Of a DNA stretch of 64,000 bases, positions 43,621 to 52,134 are shown piece by piece. The notes under the pieces are model-generated. The model saw only the letters and a program-made list of their open reading frames with translations. It was not told the origin of the DNA and searched no databases. The first letter of the stretch is position 1. Each line of letters starts with the position of its first letter. A program made the translations under genes and the position numbers. The DNA comes from Gemmatimonadota bacterium (GTDB taxonomy: Bacteria; Latescibacterota; UBA2968; UBA8231). The stretch lies in assembly GCA_009841115.1 (NCBI GenBank), contig VXML01000080.1, positions 1 to 64,000 on the forward strand, given 5' to 3'.

Positions 43621-45633
43621 TTAGTAGGCAATGCCCAGCGGACGCAGTAGGCGTTGGCTGATCCCATCGGATTGCAGCGCCACTTCGAGTAGGTAGAGCC
43701 CGGGCGGCAGGAGTTGTCCCTGCGCGTTGCGCCCGTCCCAGCGAAGGTGCTGCGGTCCAGAAGCCTGCGGCGCGAACGACAGGCGTGCGACTTGCCGGCC
43801 ATCCAGAGAATAGGCCCGCAGTTCGACGGGTACACTAGCAGGTAGGCGGAAGAGGGAATAAGAAACTTGGACTAGGTCGTTTACACGGTCGCCGTTGGGG
43901 GTCAAAACAGGGGTTGAAAAGCGCAGATTCTGGATCGCGTTGACAGAACCGCTCTTTGCACTCAGTACGCGCAGACTATTGGTCGATACGGCAGCCGTAG
44001 CATCACCGCCCCGAATGGGTTGGGGCAGGCGTTCGGTAGTTGTGTCGATAGCCTCTCCTTCGAAGGTCGTGGCGAAGACGAAGACATCGGTCGTGAACTC
44101 GATGCGGATGGGCGCGTTGTTGGCGGCGTGGACCCGCTCGGGCAACTCAATGAGGAATTCGTCGTCGTTGATCTCGACCCGGCGAGGCTCGACGGGCACC
44201 AATGGATCGCCCATTGCCAGCGTCTGAAGGTGGACTCGGCTGCCGGTGCGGATGCGCAGCGCGTCGAAGCCCGACTCGGAGGTGGCAAAGTCGGCGCGAA
44301 TATCGTAGCTGAAGCTCGTCGCCTGCCCTAGGGCCACTTCGGTGAAACCGCTCGGTTGCGGGTCGTCGAGGCGGGCCACTTCGCCGACGATCTGGCGCGC
44401 TAGGAGCGGTGCCTGCTCGATCCACAGCGAATCTAAGCGCGTAAAGGCGTCGAAATCCGCGCTGTCGAAGGTAATTTTGAATTGGATATGGGAGCCGCTG
44501 TGGAGGTTGAGCGGCTGGCCAGACGCGGTGAAGGCCGGCGACCAGAAGGTCCAGTGGTCCTCGTCGTAGGCCACGGACGCGCGGACCCCAGGCCGCTCGC
44601 CGGCGACGTAGCCGTAGCCTTGCGACTCCTTGAGTTCGAACTCGTAGCGCTGGCGCGAGACTTCAACTTCGCGTCCCTTGTCGTCAAATTCGTGGTAGAT
44701 GTTTGGGTCTTGATCCCTGCCGGTGCGCACTTCGACGCGCAATCCGACAGCCGCTGCGGGGTCCGGGACCAAGGCACCGTCCGCCATCCGCATGGGGGTT
44801 GCCGACCAGAACAGCCGACCGAAGTTCACTTCTGCGCCTAGATCGATGATTTTGGATAGATAGAGCACGCGCTGCGGGACCCCGCGGGCGTAGAGTTCAA
44901 AATCGCCGATGGTGCCTGGCCGCGCTTGACCCGACAGCGAATTTTCTTGGACGACCAAGGTCGGATCGAGTACGGACTCGTTGCGCCGCCAGCGAATGAA
45001 GCGGACGTATTGGCGGGGCAGGTCGATACGCACGGTGGGAGACAGGTTTTCGGCGACGTCGGCGATAAGCGGCCCGATGCGCGCGTAGCTGTTGTGCCCA
45101 TGCCATGCGGGATTGGGTTCGGTCGCAACGCTCACTTCAAAGGCGGGCACCGCATCGTCGGCCAGTGGAGTGCCATCCGAGCGGAACCCACGCGGTGGCG
45201 TAAAAAAGCCGAAGCGGGTGGCCGGGACGGGCACTGCCACGTCAAAGGTAAACCAGTCGAAGTTCCGCAGATCCGAAGACGGGGGGTTGTAGGTGGTGCT
45301 GTCGCCATCGATTAGGTACGTGGCATTGTGGACGGTTCGCGAGTCGCCTAAGCCGTGCTTCCAAGCGCGGGGTCGCTGGCCATCGATGTAGCCGATTTCG
45401 CGGGGGAATTTCCACGGGGACCAGTTGTCGAGGTGAGAAAAGACGGTTTGGGCCGAGGTCAGGTAAACGGGCTGGATGGCCCCGGGGACAGAATCGAAGT
45501 CGATAAAGATGCGCACCGAATCGCTCTCCGACCATGCAAGGCCGTCGCTGCCGCCGAGCTGCCAGGTGCTTATTTGCGCCGACAGCATACTGGGTAGAAG
45601 AAGCGGAAAGAGGATGGCAAAGATGTGGCGCAT
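43621..45633 (-). CDS. Array gene B1: exported sorting-tail protein, first of the array
   Basis: The start is placed at ATG 45633, giving 670 residues and a signal peptide (IFAILFPLLLPSMLSAQ); the frame stays open to 46149 but that part runs through the enolase gene in another frame. B-type order: WQLGGSDGLAWSESDSVRIF, LIDGDSTTYNPPS, NFGRLFWSATPMRMADG, DHWTFWSPAF, TPNGDRVND (Gly to Arg in the motif) and PLGIAY. The gene starts 68 bases after the enolase-superfamily gene ends and may share its transcript. Confidence 0.75.
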   Translation of the reverse strand: MRHIFAILFPLLLPSMLSAQISTWQLGGSDGLAWSESDSVRIFIDFDSVPGAIQPVYLTSAQTVFSHLDNWSPWKFPREIGYIDGQRPRAWKHGLGDSRTVHNATYLIDGDSTTYNPPSSDLRNFDWFTFDVAVPVPATRFGFFTPPRGFRSDGTPLADDAVPAFEVSVATEPNPAWHGHNSYARIGPLIADVAENLSPTVRIDLPRQYVRFIRWRRNESVLDPTLVVQENSLSGQARPGTIGDFELYARGVPQRVLYLSKIIDLGAEVNFGRLFWSATPMRMADGALVPDPAAAVGLRVEVRTGRDQDPNIYHEFDDKGREVEVSRQRYEFELKESQGYGYVAGERPGVRASVAYDEDHWTFWSPAFTASGQPLNLHSGSHIQFKITFDSADFDAFTRLDSLWIEQAPLLARQIVGEVARLDDPQPSGFTEVALGQATSFSYDIRADFATSESGFDALRIRTGSRVHLQTLAMGDPLVPVEPRRVEINDDEFLIELPERVHAANNAPIRIEFTTDVFVFATTFEGEAIDTTTERLPQPIRGGDATAAVSTNSLRVLSAKSGSVNAIQNLRFSTPVLTPNGDRVNDLVQVSYSLFRLPASVPVELRAYSLDGRQVARLSFAPQASGPQHLRWDGRNAQGQLLPPGLYLLEVALQSDGISQRLLRPLGIAY

Positions 45634-45701
45634 GAGCAGGACTCTCGGGAGACAGGTATCTACAATTAGATACGCAAAATCGGTCGTCTGAACAAGCGGC
45701 C

Positions 45702-46922
45702 CTATGCCTCGAATGGCACCAGCCAATCCTCCTCGATCCCCAAGTCGAAGCCCGGTCCGCGCGGCACAAATTCCAGATAGCTGTCTTTGGGCACCAGCGC
45801 CCCGGGCTCGGCTACTTCCTCCAGCGGAATCCCCGGATCTGAGCCGATGTAGTATTCGCCCCAGGGCGTGTTGGGCATTGCCCAGGTCAAGTGCTGGCCA
45901 TAGGGGTCGCGCCCGCCGCCGTGGAGGCAGACTTCGAGGCCAGCGGCTTCGGCCATGTGGCAAATTTTGACACAGGCGGTCAGCCCGCCGACCCAGTGGA
46001 TATCGGGTTGCAGCACGTCGAGGGCGCGGTGCTCGATCATTTGTTGATAGGGGTAATGCGTGTAGAAGTGCTCGCCGCTGGCCAGCGTTTGCCAGGGCAG
46101 GCACTCTTTGAGTTTGATGTGACTTTTGACGTCTTCGGGGATCAAACACTCCTCCAGCCAGCGCAATTTGTAGGGTCTGAGGCGCTCGGCTAGGCGGACG
46201 CTGTATTCGACGTCAAAGGCCATGTAGCAGTCGAGCATGAGCTCGCAGTCGTCGCCGACTAGTGCACGGACTTCGGCGACCCGCCGCTCGTTTTGGTCTA
46301 GACCCCACAGGCCGTCGGCGGGGCCGTACTGGCAGGGAAGTTTGAAGGCTTTGAAGCCCAGTTCGCGGTACCAATCGACGTCGTCGCCGGTGGCGTAGGT
46401 GAAGATGCGCTCGCGGGCCGGGCCGCCGATGAGTTGGTACACGGGCTTTTGTTGCAGCTTGCCGACCAAATCCCACAGCGCTAGGTCCACGGCGCTGATG
46501 GCGACGGTGGCGATGCCGACGGTGCCGAAGGGTTTGGAGACGCGGAACATCATATCCCACAACTTGTCGATGGCTAGGCAGTCCTCGCCTATGAGGATGT
46601 GGGCGAAGGCGTCTTCGATTACAGCGGCGGTGGGCCGACCTGCGGCCGTACCTAGGCCCCAAGTGCCGTCCTCGGCTGTGACTTTGACTGCGAAGCCGGG
46701 CCATTGGCGGGCACCGTAGAGTTGACGCCGGGGCTTGAAGCGCGGAAAGCGCGACATTGGATTGGCTACTTCAATTTCGGTGGGCCAAGCCTTGCGGCGG
46801 GGTAGGCTCTGCTGGGCAGGGGCCGTCGAAGCGGAGAGCGTCGAGCCTGCTTGGGAACGGGCGCGGAGCGAAGGGCCGTCGGGGCGCTTGATGCGGACTA
46901 AGTCGATGGATTTGATTTTCAT
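45702..46922 (-). CDS. Enolase-superfamily dehydratase, most like L-rhamnonate dehydratase
   Basis: 406 residues. The N-terminal capping domain contains EVANPMSRFPRFKPRRQLYG, characteristic of rhamnonate dehydratases. Barrel residues fit the family spacing: metal ligands D231, E257 and E284, H285 after the third, D307 and H334 as the His-Asp pair. Reaction expected: loss of water from a sugar acid to a 2-keto-3-deoxy acid in the cytoplasm. No aldolase or kinase of that pathway is directly adjacent; the DapA-like gene at 23.7 kb could serve but is far away. Paired direct repeats upstream suggest regulator binding. Confidence 0.85.
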   Translation of the reverse strand: MKIKSIDLVRIKRPDGPSLRARSQAGSTLSASTAPAQQSLPRRKAWPTEIEVANPMSRFPRFKPRRQLYGARQWPGFAVKVTAEDGTWGLGTAAGRPTAAVIEDAFAHILIGEDCLAIDKLWDMMFRVSKPFGTVGIATVAISAVDLALWDLVGKLQQKPVYQLIGGPARERIFTYATGDDVDWYRELGFKAFKLPCQYGPADGLWGLDQNERRVAEVRALVGDDCELMLDCYMAFDVEYSVRLAERLRPYKLRWLEECLIPEDVKSHIKLKECLPWQTLASGEHFYTHYPYQQMIEHRALDVLQPDIHWVGGLTACVKICHMAEAAGLEVCLHGGGRDPYGQHLTWAMPNTPWGEYYIGSDPGIPLEEVAEPGALVPKDSYLEFVPRGPGFDLGIEEDWLVPFEA

Positions 46923-46954
46923 TGCTTTAGATGCCTTAGAGCTAAATTTCCGTG

Positions 46955-46981
46955 AATGTATCCATGATCTAATGTATCCAT
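46955..46981 (-). promoter_or_regulatory. Direct repeat, possible operator
   Basis: AATGTATCCAT occurs at 46955-46965 and again at 46971-46981, 16 bases apart start to start and 33-59 bases upstream of the dehydratase start. On the minus strand the unit is ATGGATACATT. Tandem half-sites one and a half helical turns apart are compatible with a regulator, but this is inference. Confidence 0.4.
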
Positions 46982-47102
46982 AAAAACCAGCGGCGCTATT
47001 CTCTGGGGCAATCAGCCACAGTCAATCTCGATTAGCAAGCGGCAGTGGTCGCTTGATCCCTTGTTGCCTATATTCCCTTGATGGAATATATTGATTGTTG
47101 AA

Positions 47103-47465
47103 ATGACTTGGAATGCTGAATATACGAACGAATTTGGCGAATGGTGGGATGGACTTTCAGAGAGCGAACAGGACGACATTACCGCCACGGTTGAGCTGCT
47201 CTTGGAGCACGGCCCTCACTTGCCGCATCCCTATTCATCGGGTATTCAGAGTTCACGCCACGGACATATGCGCGAGCTTAGGGTGCAAAGCGGCGGAAGG
47301 CCGATCCGCCTCTTCTATGCCTTTGATCCGAGACGAGTAGCAATCCTGTTGATCGGGGGCGACAAGACAGGCAATGACCGGTTTTACTATCAGTACGTGC
47401 TGATGGCTGATAAACTTTACGATGAGCATCTTGAAACCCTGCAAAAGGAAGGATTAATCCCATGA
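47103..47465 (+). CDS. higB: RelE/HigB-type toxin (Gp49-like)
   Basis: The ATG at 47103 gives 120 residues matching the family start (MTWNAEYTNEFGEWWDGLSE); a TTG at 47091 is also possible. Conserved landmarks: GPHLPHPYSSGI, MRELRVQSGGRPIRLFYAFDP, ILLIGGDKTGNDRFY and ADKLYDEHL. Family role: ribosome-dependent mRNA cleavage. The stop overlaps the start of the antitoxin (ATGA). Toxin-first order fits higBA rather than relBE. Confidence 0.88.
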   Translation: MTWNAEYTNEFGEWWDGLSESEQDDITATVELLLEHGPHLPHPYSSGIQSSRHGHMRELRVQSGGRPIRLFYAFDPRRVAILLIGGDKTGNDRFYYQYVLMADKLYDEHLETLQKEGLIP

Positions 47466-47803
47466 GCGGTCGCCGTCCCTTTAGTGAGTTGACCAAAGAC
47501 TTCACGTCGGAGCGCCGTCGGCGCATTGAGGCGAAAAAGGCCGAATTGCGGGCCGCCATGCCGCTGCACGAGCTACGGCAGGCACAGGTTATGACTCAGA
47601 AGGAACTGAGCGAGACCTTGGCGGTGAACCAACCCGCCATCGCTAAGATGGAACGGCGGACGGATATGTACGTCTCGACTCTTCGCTCCTACATCGAAGC
47701 ATTGGGCGGACGGTTGAAGATCGTCGCTGAGTTCCCGGAAGGCGAAGTCGCAATAACCAACTTCTCGGACGCAGGCGACGACGAAAGGGAAGTTAGCGGG
47801 TAG
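47462..47803 (+). CDS. higA: HigA-type helix-turn-helix antitoxin
   Basis: 113 residues with an XRE helix-turn-helix at about 40-70 (LRQAQVMTQKELSETLAVNQ followed by PAIAKMERR) and TLRSYIEALGGRLKIVAEFP after it, which is typical of HigA. It overlaps the toxin gene by four bases. Expected to bind and neutralise HigB and repress the operon. Confidence 0.88.
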   Translation: MSGRRPFSELTKDFTSERRRRIEAKKAELRAAMPLHELRQAQVMTQKELSETLAVNQPAIAKMERRTDMYVSTLRSYIEALGGRLKIVAEFPEGEVAITNFSDAGDDEREVSG

Positions 47804-47829
47804 TCTGCCGGTAGCTTTGCTCGGTGGCT

Positions 47830-49266
47830 TTAGTCCTTGTCTTGCTTTTTCGCTTCCTTAATCATTGACTTCAAGAGTTTTCCGACACTCTTAGTCTGGT
47901 CGAGTCGCTCAATAGGAACTGAAAGAGTTTTTCCATTCACTCGAACACTGATGTCGCTATGCGTCATCCTAAACCTGCTCCCATCAAGTTGAAACTGATA
48001 CTTCCTAACGTCGCTGGAGACTACCTGAATAAGAACTAGATTGAACGCCTTTCTTACCCTACGAATACGGGACTCCATTAAATGATTATTGAGTAAGTCT
48101 TGGACTAAGACTTGAAAATCACGAACATCAGTTATAGTGGCTTGGGCTGCCTGATAAACAATGCCATGGGATTGAGGGACAAGGGAACACCAGCGAACAG
48201 ACTCATCTGCGATATTATTGGCACGTTGAACTATTTGGTGAGCTATTTCAAGATTCATACCTTCCAGTTCCCCGAACCAAGTAGCAATGAGTTTCACCCC
48301 AATATGGTACTCCTGAGCTATTTGTAGCTCCATGATATGAGAGACCGCATCGCTGGGAAAGTCCTCTACAAACTTGTTGTACTCATGGATAAGGGGCAAA
48401 ATACGGGGCTCAAAACCCTGAGACAATTCCAAGACGGCATTCGGAATCTCCTCCTTCTTTATTTTCTCCGCTTTCCTTGCTTGAGCAATAGCCCCAATAC
48501 CGGCAGCAACAGCACCCACAGTACCAAGAGTTTGGACTGCTTTGTCCTTGCTACCGATTGCTCCAGCCGCACTACCCGCCGAAACAAGTCCTAAGGCCAA
48601 GGCACTTGCTTCTAAAGCAGCAGCATCTCTTTTGCCTATTAAGACATCGAACAAGAGTTGCCTCTCTTTCCAGTAGGCCTCCATCCAGTCTTTATATAGC
48701 ATGAATCTGTAAGACATGGCCTTCTTAGCCGCATCTGTCCTTGGAAATTCTGTTACGACCTTATCATACCACTCACGGGCCATAGTAAACTGATCGATAT
48801 GGGAAGTGTATATGCCCCACTGTTTCGGAGGGTCCCACCAAAACTGGGCGTTAAGAAGGTAGGATTGAGCCAACGCATCACGCATCACTTCCTCCCTATC
48901 GCGTATCTCTTCCTTTGAGCTCTCAAGGACCAAGGCATCATAATCTTCCAAAAGGTATTTAATCCCCGCTGATACAGTCCGGCCCTTTTCTGTATTGGGA
49001 AACTCATCAATAAGGAGCCCCCACGTTTCAGTAGCTAGCCCGATGTCCTTATTGTTGAAGGCGATAAGCCCAAGCTGATACAAAGCGTCTGCCTTATCTT
49101 CTTCGTGGGGCTCGTCGTTGTATAGCAGGTCGATAAAGACCCGCTTTGCATCCACCTCAAGGCCGTGCATCTTGAGCATAAGACCGCGACTAACCGATGG
49201 CTCGGAATAACTGGGAATCGACCAAACGAGGATCAGTATGGCCGCTGGAGTAAGTAAGTATTTCAC
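47830..49266 (-). CDS. Exported TPR-like protein of unknown function
   Basis: 478 residues, AT-rich, with a signal peptide (LTPAAILILVWSIPSYS). Residues about 35-190 are helical pairs resembling TPR repeats (KADALYQLGLIAFNNKDIGL; LLIDEFPNTEKG; VVTEFPRTDAAKKAM), as in BamD- or YbgF-like outer-membrane helpers. A Gly/Ala-rich hydrophobic stretch lies at about 215-262, then a long helical region and a basic C terminus. No family is recognised. Its lower GC and isolation between a toxin-antitoxin pair and dusB suggest acquisition. Confidence 0.7.
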   Translation of the reverse strand: MKYLLTPAAILILVWSIPSYSEPSVSRGLMLKMHGLEVDAKRVFIDLLYNDEPHEEDKADALYQLGLIAFNNKDIGLATETWGLLIDEFPNTEKGRTVSAGIKYLLEDYDALVLESSKEEIRDREEVMRDALAQSYLLNAQFWWDPPKQWGIYTSHIDQFTMAREWYDKVVTEFPRTDAAKKAMSYRFMLYKDWMEAYWKERQLLFDVLIGKRDAAALEASALALGLVSAGSAAGAIGSKDKAVQTLGTVGAVAAGIGAIAQARKAEKIKKEEIPNAVLELSQGFEPRILPLIHEYNKFVEDFPSDAVSHIMELQIAQEYHIGVKLIATWFGELEGMNLEIAHQIVQRANNIADESVRWCSLVPQSHGIVYQAAQATITDVRDFQVLVQDLLNNHLMESRIRRVRKAFNLVLIQVVSSDVRKYQFQLDGSRFRMTHSDISVRVNGKTLSVPIERLDQTKSVGKLLKSMIKEAKKQDKD

Positions 49267-49482
49267 AATATGCTCCTTTGGGCTACGGTTAAACCCATGT
49301 AGAATAGAATCTAATCTATCGCGTCGGAATCAAATTTGTGCGGCCGCCGAGTGGCCTGGGCGTCAAGCGTTTTTCGAGGGCGCGACGCCCCCGATTCCAG
49401 CGGCGTTGAGCTACAGTGAGAGGCCGAACCCTAGTTTTGAGCTTCATCGTGCCTTTAGGCGCGACACGCTTCTAACGTAGCT

Positions 49483-50520
49483 TTACCCGTTCCCTCCCCA
49501 TGCGAGGGCCTCGGCTTCGGCTGCCGACAGGGTGAGATCGGCTTCTTCGGCGGCTGGCTCTTTCCACTCGGCGAGCAGATCGGCCAACTCGGCGAGGGAA
49601 GCGGTCGTCAGCAGGCGGCGGCGCAGTTCAGAGGCGCGGGGCAGGCTTTTGAAGTAGAGCGCGAGGTGCTTGCGCGTCTCGCGGACACCGGCGCGCTCGC
49701 CTTTGTACGCGGCCATCAGGCGTAGCTGCTCCAGCGCCAAGTCGATGCGCTCTGAGAGGGTTGCGCCGCTGCGGCCGGAAAAGAGCCAAGGATTAGCCAG
49801 GGCCGCCCGACCAACCATGACCGCGGCACAGCCTGTTTCCCGCTGCATGAGACGGGCGTCGTCGAGGGTCAGCACATCGCCGTTGCCGATGATGGGCAGT
49901 GAGGAGGCTTCGACGGCGCGGCCGATCCAGTGCCAGTTGGCTTGGCCCTTGTACTTTTGCACGACAGTGCGGGCGTGGATGGCCACTGCTTGGGCACCGG
50001 CGTCCTCGCAGCGGCGCACCACTTCGAGGATATTGATCTCCTCTTCGTTCCAGCCTAGGCGCGTTTTGACGATGACTGGAACCGAGACGGCTTTGACCGT
50101 GCGCTCGACGGCTTGATAGAGCCGGTCGAGATCTCGCAAGTAAGCTGCGCCGCAGCCTTTGGCGACGATCTTGGGTACGGAACAGCCGAAGTTGATGTCC
50201 ACCACCTGCGCACCGCGCCGCTCGAATTCCCGCGCTCCATTGGCGATCAGGTCGATGTCGTTGCCGTAGATTTGCGCGGCCAGCAGCGAGATGCCGGTGT
50301 CGGCGTAGATGGGCGCATCGGAAAAGTCGAGCATCTGCATGCTCTTGCGCGAGCGGATGCCGATGGTGCGGCAGTTGATAAATTCAACCCCGACTAGTCG
50401 CGCCCCGAGGCGCGCGCAGATAAGGCGAAAGACCCAGTTGCTCACCCCGGCCATTGGCGCTAGCGTGAGGATGGGCATATCCTCCTTGAAGGGGTTGAGT
50501 TGGTGAGGACCGAGTTGCAC
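49483..50520 (-). CDS. dusB: tRNA-dihydrouridine synthase (DusB type)
   Basis: 345 residues from a GTG start; the N terminus MQLGPHQL aligns with the usual DusB start, although an ATG at 50478 has a closer AAGGAGG. The FMN barrel shows LAPMAGVSNWVFR, INFGCSVPKIVAKGCGA with the catalytic cysteine, KTRLGW, IHARTVVQKYKG and IGNGDV. It reduces uridine to dihydrouridine in tRNA. It starts 4 bases after the TPR gene stop; the two form an operon. Confidence 0.93.
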   Translation of the reverse strand: MQLGPHQLNPFKEDMPILTLAPMAGVSNWVFRLICARLGARLVGVEFINCRTIGIRSRKSMQMLDFSDAPIYADTGISLLAAQIYGNDIDLIANGAREFERRGAQVVDINFGCSVPKIVAKGCGAAYLRDLDRLYQAVERTVKAVSVPVIVKTRLGWNEEEINILEVVRRCEDAGAQAVAIHARTVVQKYKGQANWHWIGRAVEASSLPIIGNGDVLTLDDARLMQRETGCAAVMVGRAALANPWLFSGRSGATLSERIDLALEQLRLMAAYKGERAGVRETRKHLALYFKSLPRASELRRRLLTTASLAELADLLAEWKEPAAEEADLTLSAAEAEALAWGGNG

Positions 50521-50524
50521 GATC

Positions 50525-50848
50525 TTACAGTGGGTTCTCCATTTGCAGCTTGGCGGCGATGGCCTTTTCTCTTTCTGCCTCGGCGATCATGCCTTTGCGC
50601 TGGTAGAACATGGAGAGGCTGGTGTGGACGAGGAAGTCGTCGGGGTCGTGCTCGGCGGCCTTTTGCGCCGCGCTGAGCGCTTGATCGAGGTCGCCCAACT
50701 TTTCGTGGCAGTGCGCCATCGCTTGGTAGGCGTCGGCAAATTGCGGGTCGAGGGCGATGGCTTGGGCTAGGTCGTCCAAGGCACCAGCGAAGTCTTGCTG
50801 GACGAATTTGTTCATGCCGCTCTTGTAGAGGGTCATTTTATCAGTCAT
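50525..50848 (-). CDS. Small TPR protein
   Basis: The ATG at 50848 gives 107 residues; the frame extends upstream to 51034 but that overlaps the divergent gene. Three TPR units are visible (DFAGALDDLAQAIALDP; ADAYQAMAHCHEKLGDLDQA; FLVHTSLSMFYQRKGMIAEA). No signal peptide. It precedes dusB with a 4-base gap. Scaffold or chaperone-like role unknown. Confidence 0.8.
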   Translation of the reverse strand: MTDKMTLYKSGMNKFVQQDFAGALDDLAQAIALDPQFADAYQAMAHCHEKLGDLDQALSAAQKAAEHDPDDFLVHTSLSMFYQRKGMIAEAEREKAIAAKLQMENPL

Positions 50849-50963
50849 GGCGCGAGCCTGTTTGAGGTGAATTGTTGATATTGTAACATTTAAAAAGTAG
50901 CGCAAAGTGATATATTGATGCAATGGCGTCAGACTTGGGGAACGAACGAACAAAGGAGGAGCC

Positions 50964-52058
50964 ATGTTGCACTGGGCCATGTTGGGCGCGGCCTTGCTGG
51001 CCTCTGTCGCCGAGGGGCAACCGCGCTTTGACATCGACTACGTAGAAAGCATTGAGCCGCGAAGTTATGTGGCGCATCGCACGGCCGGGGCTATCGACAT
51101 TGACGGCAATCTCGACGAGCCGTCTTGGCAGCGGGCGGATTGGACCGAGCCTTTCGTCGATATTGAGGGCGAGCGTCGGCCCGTACCGCGTCTGCAAACG
51201 CGGGCCAAGATGCTGTGGGACGACGAGTATCTATACATCGCCGCTGATTTGGAAGAGCCGCACGTGTGGGCTACCATTGAACTGCGCGACGCGACGATCT
51301 ACCAAGAAAACGACTTCGAGGTCTTTATCGACCCGGACGGCGATACGCACCAATACTACGAGTTTGAGATCAATGCCCTCGGCACAGAGTGGGATTTGTT
51401 GCTGATCAAGCCCTACCGCGACGGCGGCCCCTACATCAGTGCTTGGGACATCGCTGGGCTGCAAACGGCTGTGCGGGTGTGGGGCAGCATTAATGATCCC
51501 ACTGACGAGGACCAGGGGTGGTCGGTGGAGATGGCTTTCCCGTGGGCTGTACTGGCCGAAGCTACATACAAGAAGGTGCCGCCGATGGATGGCGATCAAT
51601 GGCGGATCAATTTTTCGCGCGTGCAATGGGCCTTGGTCACCGACGTGGGCAAGTACATCAAAGTAGAGGACCATAGCCCGGATAACTGGGTTTGGTCGCC
51701 GCAAGGGTTGGTTAATATGCACTACCCGGAAAAGTGGGGGTTTGTGCAGTTTTCCACTGAGGTAGTAGGGCGGCAAGAGGTATCCTTCCGCCCGGCAGCC
51801 GCCGAGGAGGCCAAGCGCGTTTTGCGCGGGATCTACTACCGTCAGAAGAACTTTCGCCGCGAGCGCGGCCACTATGCGTCTAGCTTGGACTCGCTCGGCA
51901 TGGAAGCGCAGGTTTTGCAGCACTTTCGCTGGCCGCCAGTCATCCAAGTGACCGACCACCAGTTTGAGGCGCAGCTAGAGGAAACCGTTGATTTGGACGA
52001 GGATGGCCAGATCAACCGCTGGCTCATCCGCGCGGACTCGCGCACTTGGCGCGATTAG
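50964..52058 (+). CDS. Exported CBM9-like carbohydrate-binding protein
   Basis: AAAGGAGGA precedes the ATG. 364 residues with a short signal peptide (ending AEGQ) and then a family 9-like carbohydrate-binding fold: AIDIDGNLDEPSWQRADW, LWDDEYLYIAADLEEPHVWA, NDFEVFIDPDGD, YYEFEINALGTEWDLL and GWSVEMAFPW. The C-terminal 100 residues are distinct. It may bind xylan- or other sugar-derived ligands outside the cell. The nickel SOD gene follows 76 bases downstream. Confidence 0.82.
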   Translation: MLHWAMLGAALLASVAEGQPRFDIDYVESIEPRSYVAHRTAGAIDIDGNLDEPSWQRADWTEPFVDIEGERRPVPRLQTRAKMLWDDEYLYIAADLEEPHVWATIELRDATIYQENDFEVFIDPDGDTHQYYEFEINALGTEWDLLLIKPYRDGGPYISAWDIAGLQTAVRVWGSINDPTDEDQGWSVEMAFPWAVLAEATYKKVPPMDGDQWRINFSRVQWALVTDVGKYIKVEDHSPDNWVWSPQGLVNMHYPEKWGFVQFSTEVVGRQEVSFRPAAAEEAKRVLRGIYYRQKNFRRERGHYASSLDSLGMEAQVLQHFRWPPVIQVTDHQFEAQLEETVDLDEDGQINRWLIRADSRTWRD

Positions 52059-52134
52059 GGCCGTTGCCCCGACCGCGAAATCGCCCTATACTGCCTTGCC
52101 CAGATCCACAAACCATTTTGTCAAGGAGGCCCTT

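Noticed and set aside
45634-46149. N-terminal extension of array gene B1
   Set aside because: It overlaps the enolase gene in another frame and lacks a signal peptide at its start; ATG 45633 gives a proper signal peptide.
49267-49482. Hairpin GGGCGTC/GACGCCC in the gap before dusB's end
   Set aside because: Seven-bp stem with a 19-nt loop and no T tract; too weak to call.
50849-50963. TTGATA and TATATT elements as a sigma-70 promoter
   Set aside because: The spacing (about 30 bp) is wrong and promoter consensus in this lineage is uncertain.
51988-52134. Longer start for the nickel SOD
   Set aside because: Overlaps the CBM9-like gene; GTG 52135 has a strong ribosome-binding site and gives a clean signal peptide before the Ni-hook.
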